Assembly (NCBI GenBank): GCA_038502055.1
Contig: JAXRKN010000043.1
Coordinates: 4,092,001 to 4,156,000 of the forward strand
Length of the DNA stretch: 64,000 nucleotides
Direction of reading: 5' to 3'
Source: Tanytarsus gracilentus
Taxonomy: Eukaryota; Arthropoda; Insecta; Diptera; Chironomidae
Shown here: positions 50,607-62,584 of the stretch, piece after piece
Layout: every line of letters begins with the position of its first letter
Position numbering within the stretch: position 1 is the first letter of the stretch
The notes under the pieces: model-generated
The model's input: the letters and a program-made list of their open reading frames with translations, nothing else
Told to the model about the DNA's origin: nothing
Database searches by the model: none
Program-made: the position numbers and the translations under genes

Positions 50607-53600
50607 ACTCTCACACATATATATATACAGTTTGACATTGAATGAAGAACGTGGCAAAAAAACAACAACGGCAGCATCGCGGGCGCATTAAGAAGAAAGT
50701 TTTAATTAGAATTAAAAGCATCTCTCTAGCTGTGCTGCGCGGTTCACGGTGAAGAAGAAGTTAAAGCCACTGAAAATTTGCGATTTCACACTAATTATGA
50801 TTGAGGCTTTTTTGGGAATTGAGAGTTAAGTTTTTGACATGCATTAAAGTTTCAGTCATTTATTTAAAATTTAAAATTTTTTATCCACTGAATTTCTTTA
50901 AAATTCTTTCATGCCATTCTCGAGGTATTTTCTTTTCACATTTTTCTACCTTTTCATATTTTTTTTCAATAAACTGTGACAATTTTTTCCGCAACCCCTC
51001 AATAGCATCACTGACAACAACGGAATTTCTTCTCATTTCCCGTCGAAAGATTTATTTAGCTGCGGGATGTCTAGTTCATATCTATTTATTATATATGAGA
51101 TCTCGCAGTGTATTATGAACCCCGAAAATATATATTTTTTCGCTCTATTCACATGTGTGCGCGGAAATCAAGCGGTTGGAGTCAATTTTATTGTCAACGC
51201 AGAAAAAAGGTGTGTTGTGAGGCTTAAGAATCCTGAAAATGAGCGTTCTGAGGACGATAAAAAAAATACAATGGCTCATTTGAGGAAAATTTGGATGGAA
51301 AATTGAAAAAATCTCGAGTTATGTAATAACAAGTCAACCTCATTGGAGGTTAGCTGATTTTAAGAAAACACAAATAATTGCCATCCCCTCCCCGACTGCT
51401 CACTTTTTTGTAAACAAATTCCACACAAATTTTCTCATTTAATTGCATGTCTGGACATCAACATTATTCCTGTCATGCATTCCTTTTATTTTTTATTTCA
51501 ATTTTTTCCCATTCGTGGAAGAAGATGAAAAATTGAAAAGAGCTCGAGCGCTTCACGTCAAGTTCTGTAAGTGCCATAAATAAATAAATTAGGGTAAAAT
51601 TTAATTTTCTCAACATTTCTGTGGAACTTTTGTTCGTTCGCCGACTGGTACGTGTGTCATGGAATGGCAATAAAAGGAAGAAGAAGGTCAGAGCGATTTT
51701 CCTCCTGCCTGCCGCCGCCTCCAATTTATTTCCTCTCACTTTCTTCATCTTTTTTCGCTTCCATCTCAGATAACATTAACATGCTCATTGTTCTCATTGT
51801 TTGTCGTGTCATCAGTCTTGTACTTTTCTCTTGCTCTCATTCGTATGTGACTGTCGACACTTTTTCGCATGCTCTATGTATTTATTTTTCATACGTATGT
51901 GAGTGAATAAGTGCGAGAAAGATGGAAAATACAATGCGGAAAAAATGATAATAAGTCTTGCTCCTTTCCCTTCAGCTGTTCCTCCTTTGCTCTCATTTCG
52001 TTGACATCGGTGACTGATTGCCCTCATTCTTTCGTATCTACTGCTGTTGCCGACGTTGTTTGTGTGAACATGGCGGAAAAAATGGTTTGTTTGCATGAAA
52101 ATTTATTATGTTTTTCTTTTCTCTCGCGCTCGTGTGCGGTTTGGAGAAATTTACTGCAAAAAATGCAAATTTTTATGCTTTGAGTAATGTTAGCGGGATA
52201 GAAGGTGGAAAAATGAGCAAAAAGGTTGAAGCGTGGGTTTTTGTTGATTTAGCGAAGCTTTTAAAAATTAATTAAAATTTAACGGATATTTAATTTAAAA
52301 TGTAACATCAATATTCAGGACAATTTAGTTGAATGTAAAATGATACAAAGCGTCTTTCAACATCCTTAAATCCTATTACATCCTTATCAAGATTAAAACA
52401 CGAAAATCTATTTGAAACTTGACTTGATTGAGGAGCTCAACAAACTCACACGTCCTAAACACATTCATCACCCAAAATCGAGTTCAACACATGAACATTT
52501 TCGGCAATAACAAAGTCAATTTGATGCCATTAAAGTTTAAAAAATTCAATTTGTGAGTGCAAATTCGAGTGAGAAGGACAAATTCTGAAATTACGATAAT
52601 CCTATTTCGTGAATGTGTGTTCGAAGTCAGTTTGAGGAGTGAATTTATGCTCTTCCATTTGCCTCAATTGTGAACATGAGTTTTATTGTGTGAAAATGGA
52701 AAATAAATAAATAAGATTTGTGGACAATTTCTCGAAAAAACATTTCAGGTCGTAAGGCATCATGTGAGGTGTGAAAGTCATTGTGAATTTCAATGCTAAA
52801 CGTAGGTTAGATGCTTCAAAACTCAATTAAAATTCATGGAATGCCTACATGCATGTGAATGCCCACATAATTCAAACACTTTCTTATTACTTTGTGTCCT
52901 CATGTGAAAAAAACAATGAAATTAATTGCTTACAGCCATGTGCATCTGCAAAACAAAAGTCGACGCTGATTAAAATCTCTTTCGCCCTTTTTAGTGTCTC
53001 ATTGAAATTGAATTATCATCCAAAGATTTCAATTAAATTAAATTGCAAAACTTAATTCGAAAGTGTGTTCATAAATTACGTTTAATTTACAGTTTTCTTC
53101 TTCTTTGCTTCATTTTCTTCACAAAATTCCAATTGCATTCGAGAGAGACGATCGAGTTTAGTGTGAGGGATAAAATTTTCATTTTGTTTTCCATTCGCTT
53201 CTCAATTCCCATCCTGAATTGTTCAGCTTAATTGTTGATTCCAATTTAGAGGATGGCGGTGGAATAAGAAATAGAAGAAAGAGCCAGCAAGTGGAAATTT
53301 CATGCATTTAATTCTATTGCTTCATTTTATCAAACACGAGTGTCGATAGAGACAGTGCAATGAGACGGTGATAATTTAATGGATTTAATTAAAGTGAGAA
53401 AGTTGATTTAGAAGATTTTGTGTGATTTTTCAAGGGACACTTATACAATCTGAAATATTTAATATTTTTTAAGGGTTGAACACTTTAATTTAAAATTTTA
53501 CTAAAAATGGAATTTAATTTAATTTTTTTGTAATGTTTCTCTGATGACATTTTGAGGTGTGTCAATCGTCTAAAATTAACAAAACTTTCATTATTAATGT

Positions 53601-54886
53601 TCGCTTTAAAATAAACCATCACTAATTTTATTTTCAAAATCCTTTCTCTCAAAACTCGAAACACGTGTCTTTCATTAATATTTCTCACAACAACCACTCG
53701 CACATTAACCACCGAAAAAAAACTAAGATAAAATTTTCCTACCCACAATTCTCTATCAGAAAAATTAAAAATGTGAAAAAATCAGAAAATGAAAATTAAT
53801 GAGCAGCACAAGCTAACCATGCGGTTGTTTAAATATGAATAATAAAAGTGTATAAGCTGGGGAATAATTAATCATGAGGTGAATTACGCACGAAAGGACA
53901 AACACGAGAGAAAAAATAGGAAATATGAGAATGGACTAAAAATATTTAAGGGGTGAAATATGTATCCAGTGATTTTTAGATATTGCTGATGTTTATCACC
54001 ATGTGAATCGAGGGACATTTTTTTTTCGCTTGACAAAGTGATTGAAGTATCAGATTAATTTCAAAAGAGAATTTTAATAAAGTCGCATTTTCATCATGCT
54101 TTGCTGCGAGTCAAGATCATTTTTTCATTTCGCTAAAAAATCCGTTTGAAAGTGTATCAAAAGTACTTAGAGAGCGTCGCCATTAGAAATTAAGTCGATG
54201 TTATTACTTTGAGGAGATTGCAGTCCATTTAGATTCGAGAGGAAAATGAAAATTCTAAAAAATTATTTTTGTACAGCTTGAAGTTGTTAAATTTAAAAAT
54301 ATCTTGACAACCATCAAAAAATTTCATGCATGTCCACAAAACTAGTTTCAGCAATGAAAAATTTCACAGTCAACGTCAAATTCCTTCTTTCATCATATTT
54401 CATGCTTATTAAAAATCTTCCATGCTTGTCATCGAATTATGACATATAAATTATTGTAGTAAGAAGCCATGAAGTGCCATCGTAATTCGTTGTACCATGT
54501 TGATACCGACAAAAATGAAAAACTTTCAGTTCTTCGATCATAAAAGAAGAAATTGTAGCAAAAAGAAGGGAAACCATAATAATTTTCTTGTGATATTTAT
54601 GTGCACTCAAAAGAGACGAAAAGTTTTGTGTGCAGAAGATAATTTATAATTTTTTATGTGTTTGAATTTATTGCCAATTTTCTGCTGTATACATTTTCAG
54701 TTTTAATTACGTGCAAGTTACATGCAAGAAAGGGATGGAAATTTTTGAATCAAATCCTTTAAAAATTTTTACCCCTTGAAAGCAAAACTTTGTTGCCATT
54801 TTCAATCGGCAAAAGGAAACTTTTCCGTTTCTGCTTCCGTGATAAAAGGAAATTAATGCAAAATATTTTTCTTCTTCTCTTTTCAG

Positions 54887-55037
54887 CGTCAGCAACAAAT
54901 TGTGTCTTTCCCACACAATGGAACGGCTCTTGGTTCCAGTCGGGAGAGCAACAGCCGATAACTTTTAGCGGCTCTCTAATGAGCAGTCGCGGTCGATGTG
55001 TAGCTAGTGATGGTGATAAATTTCTACTAGTCAATGA
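54887..55037 (+). CDS. Internal coding exon of an uncharacterised cysteine-rich secreted protein (DUF7042-7045-type family)
   Basis: This 151 bp exon encodes about 50 residues. They begin with SATNCVFPTQW, continue with NGSWFQSGEQQPI and RGRC, and end in DKFLLVNE. A cysteine followed by FP..W, then W.QSG..QPI, then RGRCV and DKFLLV is a pattern I recognise from a conserved arthropod secreted or membrane protein family with no known function. The DUF7042-7045 naming is from memory. The left border is a pyrimidine tract ending in TTTCAG at 54886. The exon opens in phase 1. The right border is a consensus GTAAGT at 55038, with the codon split after GA. That phase fits the exon at 57038 exactly. 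The upstream exon should carry the signal peptide and was not found. Alternatively an in-frame ATG at 54856 reads MQNIFLLLFSASA, a short signal-peptide-like stretch, so a local start cannot be excluded. Recursive splice sites upstream favour the spliced reading. Confidence is high for coding and moderate for family. Confidence 0.85.
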
Positions 55038-57037
55038 GTAAGTCAAACTGAACATCCTAAACTTTCCATTTTCACCGCTGAAGGAAATCAAAAAACTTTT
55101 GCGTTCCTTGCTCGACTTGATTTTCGAGAAGAAAAAAACTGTATAGCGTAGAAAATAAAAAAGTTCAACCTTACAAATTAGATTATTCGACGTTGAACAA
55201 TCTTTCTTTCTTCTTCTTGACTCTCACTTCGAGAATCCCTCAAGTTGGCTGGATAAAATTCACAAGTGAACAAAAAACTTCAAAAGAACCTCTTCGTGAT
55301 GACGAAAAGTTTTCATCCTCGAAAAGAAGGCATTTGATGGGAACTTGTTTGTTGGGTTCATTTAGTGATTTAGTTACTGCTGAGTCGATTTAGAAAAATA
55401 ACATTTACTAACGTACTTTTAAAATTTGAATTTTTAACACGTGAATTACAAATTTATCTGTAGTGCGACAGACTAACTTTTAAAGTTTTCTCCATCTTCC
55501 CTTTTAGCGAGTTTAAAAATACAGTCAAACACTTTTTTCTTTAAAAAATGAAGTCACACACAATTCCTGAGAGCGAGAAAAACTTTTCCATGAAGCAAAA
55601 CTGAATGAAATTTGTGCATACTTCATGCATGTATCGACGTGATGATAAGAAGAGCACTTTATGCTCTCATCCAACCACTGCATTTTTATATATATGAAAA
55701 TGTAAAACATTATTATTCACGTGTTGTGCATTGCTGCCAAACTAGAGAGACGTCGTAGGAGAAGTTATGAAACTTTTATTCGTCACATCTGCTTTTTTGG
55801 CAGAAAAAAATAATACATAAAAGTTCTTTTTTTCACTGTCGTCGACATCGTTAGAAAATTTCATAAATATATTGGAGAGGAAGGAGTTGAATCACTTGTG
55901 ACCCAGTTGGCAACCTAAAAACACTTTCAGTAGCACATAAGTAACGATTTTATGGAACATCTTCCGCTTGCTGTTTTAAATTTTATTTGAATTTCTGGTG
56001 AAAATTTAAAGGGATCTTTAAATTTTGACTTAACGGTTTTTTTAAATTTAAAATTTTTCTTAACCTCATTCAATGATTTTTCGATAAGTTAAGAGCAAAT
56101 AAAATAAATCCTCCGCCACCCAAAAAAAAACTCGACGGTTTCCATTAAAAAACTCAACGTTAAAAATCGATTTTGATGCCATTGAAATGCCAACGAACGG
56201 CAAGAGCTTTATGCAGAAATATTTTTCAATAAAGAAACTCCCTTAAGTGAATGAGCGGAGAGAAGAAAAAAAATAGCAAATCGAATTGGAAATTGTACAA
56301 TTTAGCACATCATAAATCACCGGGTGAAACTCACTCTACTGAATGTGTGTGCAGCAGAGAACAAAACTTACAACAATAAATTTCAGTCATCGCAAAGTTT
56401 CACAAATCCATCGACGAAAAAAAAGAAGTTTTTATACATAAAATGAGATGCTGTTCGTAGCAACAAAAGTAATGTGTGTGTTGTAGTCAAATGAAACATG
56501 AAAATTTTCCTTTGCAGTGGAGAGAGTAAAAGTTTATCATTATGCTGACTTATGCTCGGTGGAGGAGAAGAAAAAATGATAAATTTAAAGCTAAACTGTC
56601 GTTTAGAAATTCAAATTGAGAAAGAGCAAAGGGAGAAAAGTTTTTAGTAATGCAAACGCAGAAGGGAAGAATTTTCTGAGATTTAGAAAGAATTTTTTTA
56701 ATCATATGAGAGAGAGGGTTGCAACTGTGCTCGAATGTCAAAAGTCACTTTTGGGAAATTTAATTTTGAAGCATATTCAGTAATAAAATCTAGTTGAACT
56801 GTTTTGAGGGTTTTGGGGAGAGGAATAAAAGTTAGATTTTAAGGAAATTTCAACGGAAGGTTAAAAATGACCAAAAATTAATATTCAAGGGTTGGTAATT
56901 TCAAAAATAATAATTTTTAAAGTTAAAATCTTTAAATATTTTTCAAAATTTTCTTCCTTTGCTCTCAAAAAAATTCACAAAATTTCCTTATTCAATTTCA
57001 AAAAACTAACGCAATTTTTTAATTTCACTCATTACAG
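55038..57037 (+). other. 2,000 bp intron between the two cysteine-rich exons
   Basis: Bounded by GTAAGT at 55038 and ATTACAG ending at 57037, with the branch-like CTAAC at 57006. Nothing else is recognisable inside apart from A/T-rich blocks. Confidence 0.85.
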
Positions 57038-57219
57038 AAAAGATTGTAAACGGTGTGTGGTAATCTATGAGAAGCATCACAATGTGCTTCAGTATAAAGA
57101 AAGTGAATGTGAGGTCGAACAAAATAAACCATCATCAGCCGCTATCAGCAGCGTAATCAGAAGTGATTACAACACGGACGCAAGATTTCAAGGAAATGAA
57201 CAATACATGGACATGGAAG
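57038..57219 (+). CDS. Second coding exon of the same cysteine-rich secreted protein
   Basis: This 182 bp exon follows a strong acceptor: branch-point-like ACTAACG at 57005-57011, a pyrimidine tract, then ATTACAG ending at 57037. Joining GA from the previous exon to its first A gives Glu. The product then continues KDCKRCVVIYEKHHNVLQY, followed by KESECE. This completes the family pattern in which FLLV.E is followed by a C..C pair, VVIY.KH.NVLQ and a further cysteine. The last 35 or so residues are a hydrophilic Ser/Asn/Gln-rich linker that looks poorly conserved. The exon ends in phase 1 at the donor GTATGT (57220). With the previous exon it gives about 110 residues, only the N-terminal part of a family whose members I recall as several hundred residues long. 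Five cysteines are visible over the two exons, which suggests an extracellular disulfide-bonded domain. The following exons were not recognised anywhere up to 64000. Confidence 0.85.
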
Positions 57220-60200
57220 GTATGTACAAAAAATTGTCCTTATTCTTCAACTGAAAAAATGATGCCAGTGTGAGCTCCATCTGTCTGATAAATTAAGATT
57301 AATTTTAAGACGTGAAGTGAATTCGTAATTTTTATTAATTTCCTCTCGGTGTGGTGTGAGCTGTATAAGAATGATAGCAAAAAATGTTTTGTGTACATTT
57401 TACGCCTGGCATTGTTTTGAGAGTGCGATACTGGGTGTGTCCTTTGAATGGAAAATTATTCCTGTTTGTCATGTCGAGTACGAGCGGATATTTCGCGAGA
57501 GACTTGTTTATCTTAATTCAAGCGATGTCGTGAAATAAATTTCGTTTATCTCTTTTTTGTTGGAGTAAAGGGAATTCAAAATTTTATGTTGAATTATGAA
57601 GGTCAATGTGAAAAATTTATGAACTACTGAATGTGGACACAAAATTATTCCAAAATTTTAAATTTTCAAATTTTCATCCCCTGGATATTTTACAAATTAT
57701 TCGGGTCATTCATGTTAAATAATTTCAACAATCCCTTACATGAAAATTAATGAAAAACTCACTAATTTCGTAAAAACATTCCTGGATGACATGGTAAAAA
57801 GAATAAGCACAATTTCCTAAAATCATTATTTTTTATCAGCGTCGCTATAGCGAGCAAAAACGGAAAATTTTTCTCCGAAATGTGAATGGCACGAAAACCT
57901 TTTATTTTCCGTTATTTTTAAGTAAATTATAAAATGGCTTTTGAAGGAGCGCGACGTGACTTTCCATCATTGTCGGAAGAGCTTGAAGACAAGAAAATTT
58001 CACTTAATATTATTGACAACGACACGATAAAGTTTCCTCACTTTTCTGAGAAAGTGTCGAGAGAGAATTTTTATTGCGCTAATGCTTCAATTGCCCGTGT
58101 GGCCATCTCACTCTCCTTCACTTCCTGTGTTATTGTGACAAATCCAATTTCGGTTAATGTATTTAAATTGTCATTTCTCCATCTCTCTCGCAGACATTTT
58201 CATTGGAAAAATATTGACTTAGTTTATGCTGTTGTGAGAGTGAAATGTGATGGAAAAGTGATGAGAAAATATTTGAATGTAATTCGATGAATAAGAAAAT
58301 TGGACGTGAGGTAATTTTTGATGATAAAATTATTTAAAATATTTTTAAACGTTAAATTTTATATCCCGAAAAATAAATTTTTTTTAACCCAAAAAACATT
58401 TTAAAATTTATTCTTTTCCTAATGTCATTTCTCGAGTCTCCAATTCAGTGGAGAATTTCCATAATATTTTTTTCATTTACTTTTATTTATGCTGTCATCC
58501 TCTGTCACGAGAAAAAAATGTTTTTTAAAAAATTCTTTCCATATTTACCTTCAATTATTTATTTTCTTCCCCGCCAACGACATAAAATTAAATTACAAAA
58601 TTGAAAATGCTAATATACATCACGCTTATCACCGTCATCAACATCATCTTCTAAGGTTTCCTCATGCAATTTCGAAGCGAATCCCCAAAAGCTTTTTGCC
58701 ATCTCTCACACTCAAAAATGGCATTGCACTTTCGCTCCCCTCGTCGTTTTTAAAGTGAAATTGTGTTGTTTTCTTCTAGGGAGCATAAAAAAAATATTGA
58801 ATAATTTTTCCTGTCACTTATTTTTTACCCCCAACTGAAAGTTAATTTTAATAATTTTCAATTCTCTCCTTCAGCGCTTTTGTTGTTTCTTCTCGCTGCT
58901 GCCTTAATTTCTTCTTCTTCTTCTACACTCTCTATGTTATCATTAATCAATTTAATGAAGCATTTTTTCCGGGGCGCGCAAAAAAGCGTTTCTTCATGTT
59001 TTGTGTATTTTTTTTTCTTTATCGGGATTTTTTTGCCGTTCAAACAAAACTCGACGAGAGAGATGAGATAGAGAGAGGGCATAAAAAGTGTATAATCAGT
59101 GTGTATAGAAATTTATCCATCCATTCTATTCTCGCTGTGGTAACCAGCGAAGCGTCGCTAAAAAGGGATTTCTTGACTTGATGAGAGGACTTTTCCTCAT
59201 TCTCTCCTTTCCACGCCTTAATAGATGTTTATTTTGTCACTTTTCATTATCATGCTTTTAATTAATAAATGACGATGATTGAAAGATACTTAAGAGTGAG
59301 GTTGAGATTAAAAATTGACATTTCTCTTTGGTGTGCGAAAAAATTTAATGACTTGCAAAGTTAAAGGGTTTAAAAAAATTTAAAAATGCTTAAAAATTTT
59401 CCAAAATATTTACGAAATTCCAAACACATTTTTTTGGTATTCTTTAACTCTCTCAAGACCCAACAAAAAAAACTTTTCAACCTTTTCCTCCAGCCTCCAT
59501 TCAAGTTTATCTTAAAGAGCTTTCAATTTCCTATTGTAACACATAAATAAATTAATAAGTTCTATACAAAACCTAAGAGTGATATTCATAAGAAGAAATC
59601 CCCAATGTGGGTTAGTTTTACTAAAAGATGAAGAAAAAAGTTTTTCGTTTCTTTTTGTGGGTTCGGCAAAAAAAAAACTTTTCCTCAATACCTTTTTTCT
59701 TCGCTTAAACTACACACAAAAAATTTACTAAGTAGAATTGAAGCGATTTAGGAGGAGGAAGAAAATATTTTTCATTGTGATGTCTTACATCTTCGTGTTT
59801 TACTGAGATTTTAAATTTTAAATGACTCTTCGATTGTTGGACATGAACATTTATTTAAAATTTGTTTAGTCTTGTTTACATCAAAAAAAGAAACGGCGGA
59901 AAAACAACATTCACACACAAAACCGGAAAGGTACTTGAGGTGAAGGAGATGAGAATGGAAATGTGCTCATAACTATTATAGATGTGTGGAAAGGGGGAGG
60001 ATTCAATCGAGAGAATGAGACCGATTTCAAATTGGAATTTGCATATGATGGCAATGATCTGGAACAGATTGCAAATTGCTCTCACATGCGATGGAGATGA
60101 GTTTGTGTGTCGGAAGAGCTATTAGTGATGGTGAGGGAGGTTGTGAACGGAAGGGATTCCTCAAGTGGAATATCTTGAGCACTTTTTTGCATGAATTTTA

Positions 60201-62135
60201 AAGAAAAATCTTAAACGAAGGGAGAACTGCAATAACAACAACTTTCCCCTTATTTTTATGTGTATTTACAGCACTTTCTCTCTTCCTCAATGAACAGATC
60301 TTTTGAATATTCATGAGAAAATATTCCTTTTATGAAACATTTATCCATACATGATTTATGATAAGGAGATCTCTAAAGGAAAAATATGCTTCTTAAAATA
60401 TTCAAAAGGAATTTTTTATATTTTCTAGCTTTCTCAAAATGAAAATTTATTTTATTATTTCAAAAATGCTCCACTCACCTTTCACCGACTCTCACGGACA
60501 GATGAAATATTTCTCATGATTCATAGTCACTTTTTTCGAATAAATTTTTAAATCATAAATTATGAAAAATTTATTTTTGCATCATTTAAAATAATTTTAA
60601 GCGCTTTAAATTTTATTTGTTATCTTTTCAATATAAAATCCAATTTTATTTCCTTCGAAATAAATTCTTAACTAAAAAGTTTCTGTTAATAAATTTTTAT
60701 CACGTTCACCGGCCATTTTCCTTTCGATTTTATTTCCTTGACTTTCCTCTTAAGTCACTTAAAAACTTTCCAGTTAAAAATAAACTTTTCCTTTTAAAAA
60801 CCCCAACTTTTGCCGTCCTTAAAAGCGGAGACATGTAATAAAGAAAAGAATCTACGGCGATAGTTTTGCACAACTTAAAACAAGAAAAGAAGAATTTTTA
60901 ATGTTTGCGGGGTTCGCACACTAACAGAAAAGGTGTTTTTGTTTGAGTAAAAACTTTCTCATTCGAAAGCTCGTTACACATAAATTCTACTCCGTCATGT
61001 TATCATTGAGTGAATGTGCGTGTGTAATATAAATTGGGTAAAAGGGGTGCTGACAGTACAAATACGAAGATGAGCCGTAAATAATTAATAAAATTTCAAC
61101 AGCACTTTGATTGATTAGGCATCGAAATAAATGAACATGGGACTGATGTGCTTATGTGTGGATGGATAAAGGTCAGAAAGCGATTTACTCAATATATTTC
61201 AAGAAAATGGGATGAAATTGACTTTTGATGAAGTTTTAAATAATTTAAAAAACTTTTTAAAATTTTATGATAAAATATTCAACAATCGATGTTCACATTC
61301 TGATTTTGCCCTTCAATCGATACACGAGGCAGCAGCATCATCATCAACGTCCTGGTGTAGAATAATATTTGTCATTCTCTATTGACACACTCTCCATCCC
61401 AAAAGTGTAGTCTTTCACTATACGTTCGATACACATGTGATATCTAATAATAATAGATGAGGAAATTTGTCGCCCTTGTTTGGTGTGTTTTTCGCATGTA
61501 ATTGTCGAGAAAATTGAATGTACACATATGAAAAGACAGAAGACACATCATTCATTGTATCGAATGGCATCGAGACTCGGAAAGTTCCCAGTGATGTTTA
61601 AAGATGGCAGGATAACAACATCAATCATTTAATATATAGTTGTCGAGTGCACAATGAACGGAGGAGACATCGATCATAACTCTCTCATGTGTACATTAAT
61701 CTCGAGCCTATCTTTTTGGAGCGTTGAATAATAAAGGAGATTCGAGAGGCGCCTTAAAGGTGTCATGAGGATTGTGTGAAATTATTGATTAGTGAATAAA
61801 TTACTTAGTGGTTTCGATATAAAGCTGAAATTTAAATTTAAACAAAATTTATTTAAAATACTTTTGCACATTTTAAATCGAATAAAATATTTCTGAAATC
61901 TCTCCAACTTTAATGTGTTATAAAACACAATAAAATAAACTTTCTCAACTGAAGCCAAACATAAAATGTTGTGAAATATAAAATATATTTCCAGTCAGCA
62001 ACAACAAAATGAGAAATATGATTTTCAATTAAATGAGAAATATTTGCACTCTTGTTTGCTGCTACGAAACTTTATTGAACTGTGAAAAAGAGGAAAAATT
62101 CAATTTGCAATCAAACATAGCAACAAAAATTTATA
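57220..62135 (+). other. Intron or intergenic stretch between the two genes
   Basis: It starts with the donor GTATGT. I looked for further exons of the cysteine-rich protein and recognised none. The 118-codon frame at 57934-58290 and the open stretch at about 58875-59181 behind a pyrimidine-rich CAG do not resemble the family, and plausible acceptors there (57850, 58195) run into stops in the required phase. No ratchet point is present. The rest is A+T-rich non-coding sequence. Confidence 0.4.
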
Positions 62136-62174
62136 TATAAAAAATAACAATCAGAGTGGGAGAAATACAGTCCA
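62136..62174 (+). promoter_or_regulatory. Candidate core promoter (TATA box plus initiator) of the M13 peptidase gene
   Basis: TATAAAAA at 62136-62143 is followed 33 bases later by ATACAGTCC, whose A at 62169 fits an arthropod initiator (CAGTC/T core). This spacing is within the usual TATA-to-start range. It would give a 5' leader of about 416 nt without needing an intron. TATA-like strings are frequent by chance in DNA this A+T-rich, so this is only a candidate. Confidence 0.25.
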
Positions 62175-62584
62175 GCAGAGCTGATTTTGCCCTCTTGCAT
62201 TTAATTCAATTAGCAACAAACTAAGCTTTAATTTGCTGCGAGCAAAAAACCTTATTAAAGCTCTTTTCTTCAATCAGCGCCATCAACTGTTGCCTTGGAT
62301 GGCGTTGAAAAAATATCAAGAGATGATTAAGTTTTTCTAGAGATTTAAAAAATATAATTAAAGCTCTAAATTTTCATCCCAAATAATGGACCATCTGTCT
62401 CGCTCACCCTATCAACAACATAAATTACAGCCATTTTAAGAATCTACGCAAAAAAACATTATGCTTCACTTAAAACCGGAATTTCAAGTTTTTATTATTT
62501 CATCTGATGGTCCATCATTGACCAAGTGAATGAAACAAAATCTAATTTAGTTGAACCGCGTGCGTCACAGTAACAAGTTGTGAG

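Larger units (their letters stand above)
39539..54886 (+). other. Intron, last part before the first coding exon
   Basis: It contains the satellite-bearing element at 44856-45853, (TC)7 at 42241-42254, (GAA)n at 44154-44174, box-B-like words at 39694, 43989 and 48869, AACGTATTTT at 42605, and the weak recursive site at 50599. No signal-peptide exon ending in the required phase 1 was found. The open frames present (for example 46543-46980 on the - strand) look random. Confidence 0.5.

Noticed and set aside
57934..58290. Open frame of 118 codons between the two genes
   Set aside because: It does not resemble the cysteine-rich family, and acceptor-like sites near it (57850, 58195) lead to stops in the phase required by the upstream exon.
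58873..59181. Open stretch behind a pyrimidine-rich CAG, considered as a third exon
   Set aside because: About 100 open codons, but mostly F/S/K from T-rich and A-rich runs, with no conserved cysteine pattern.
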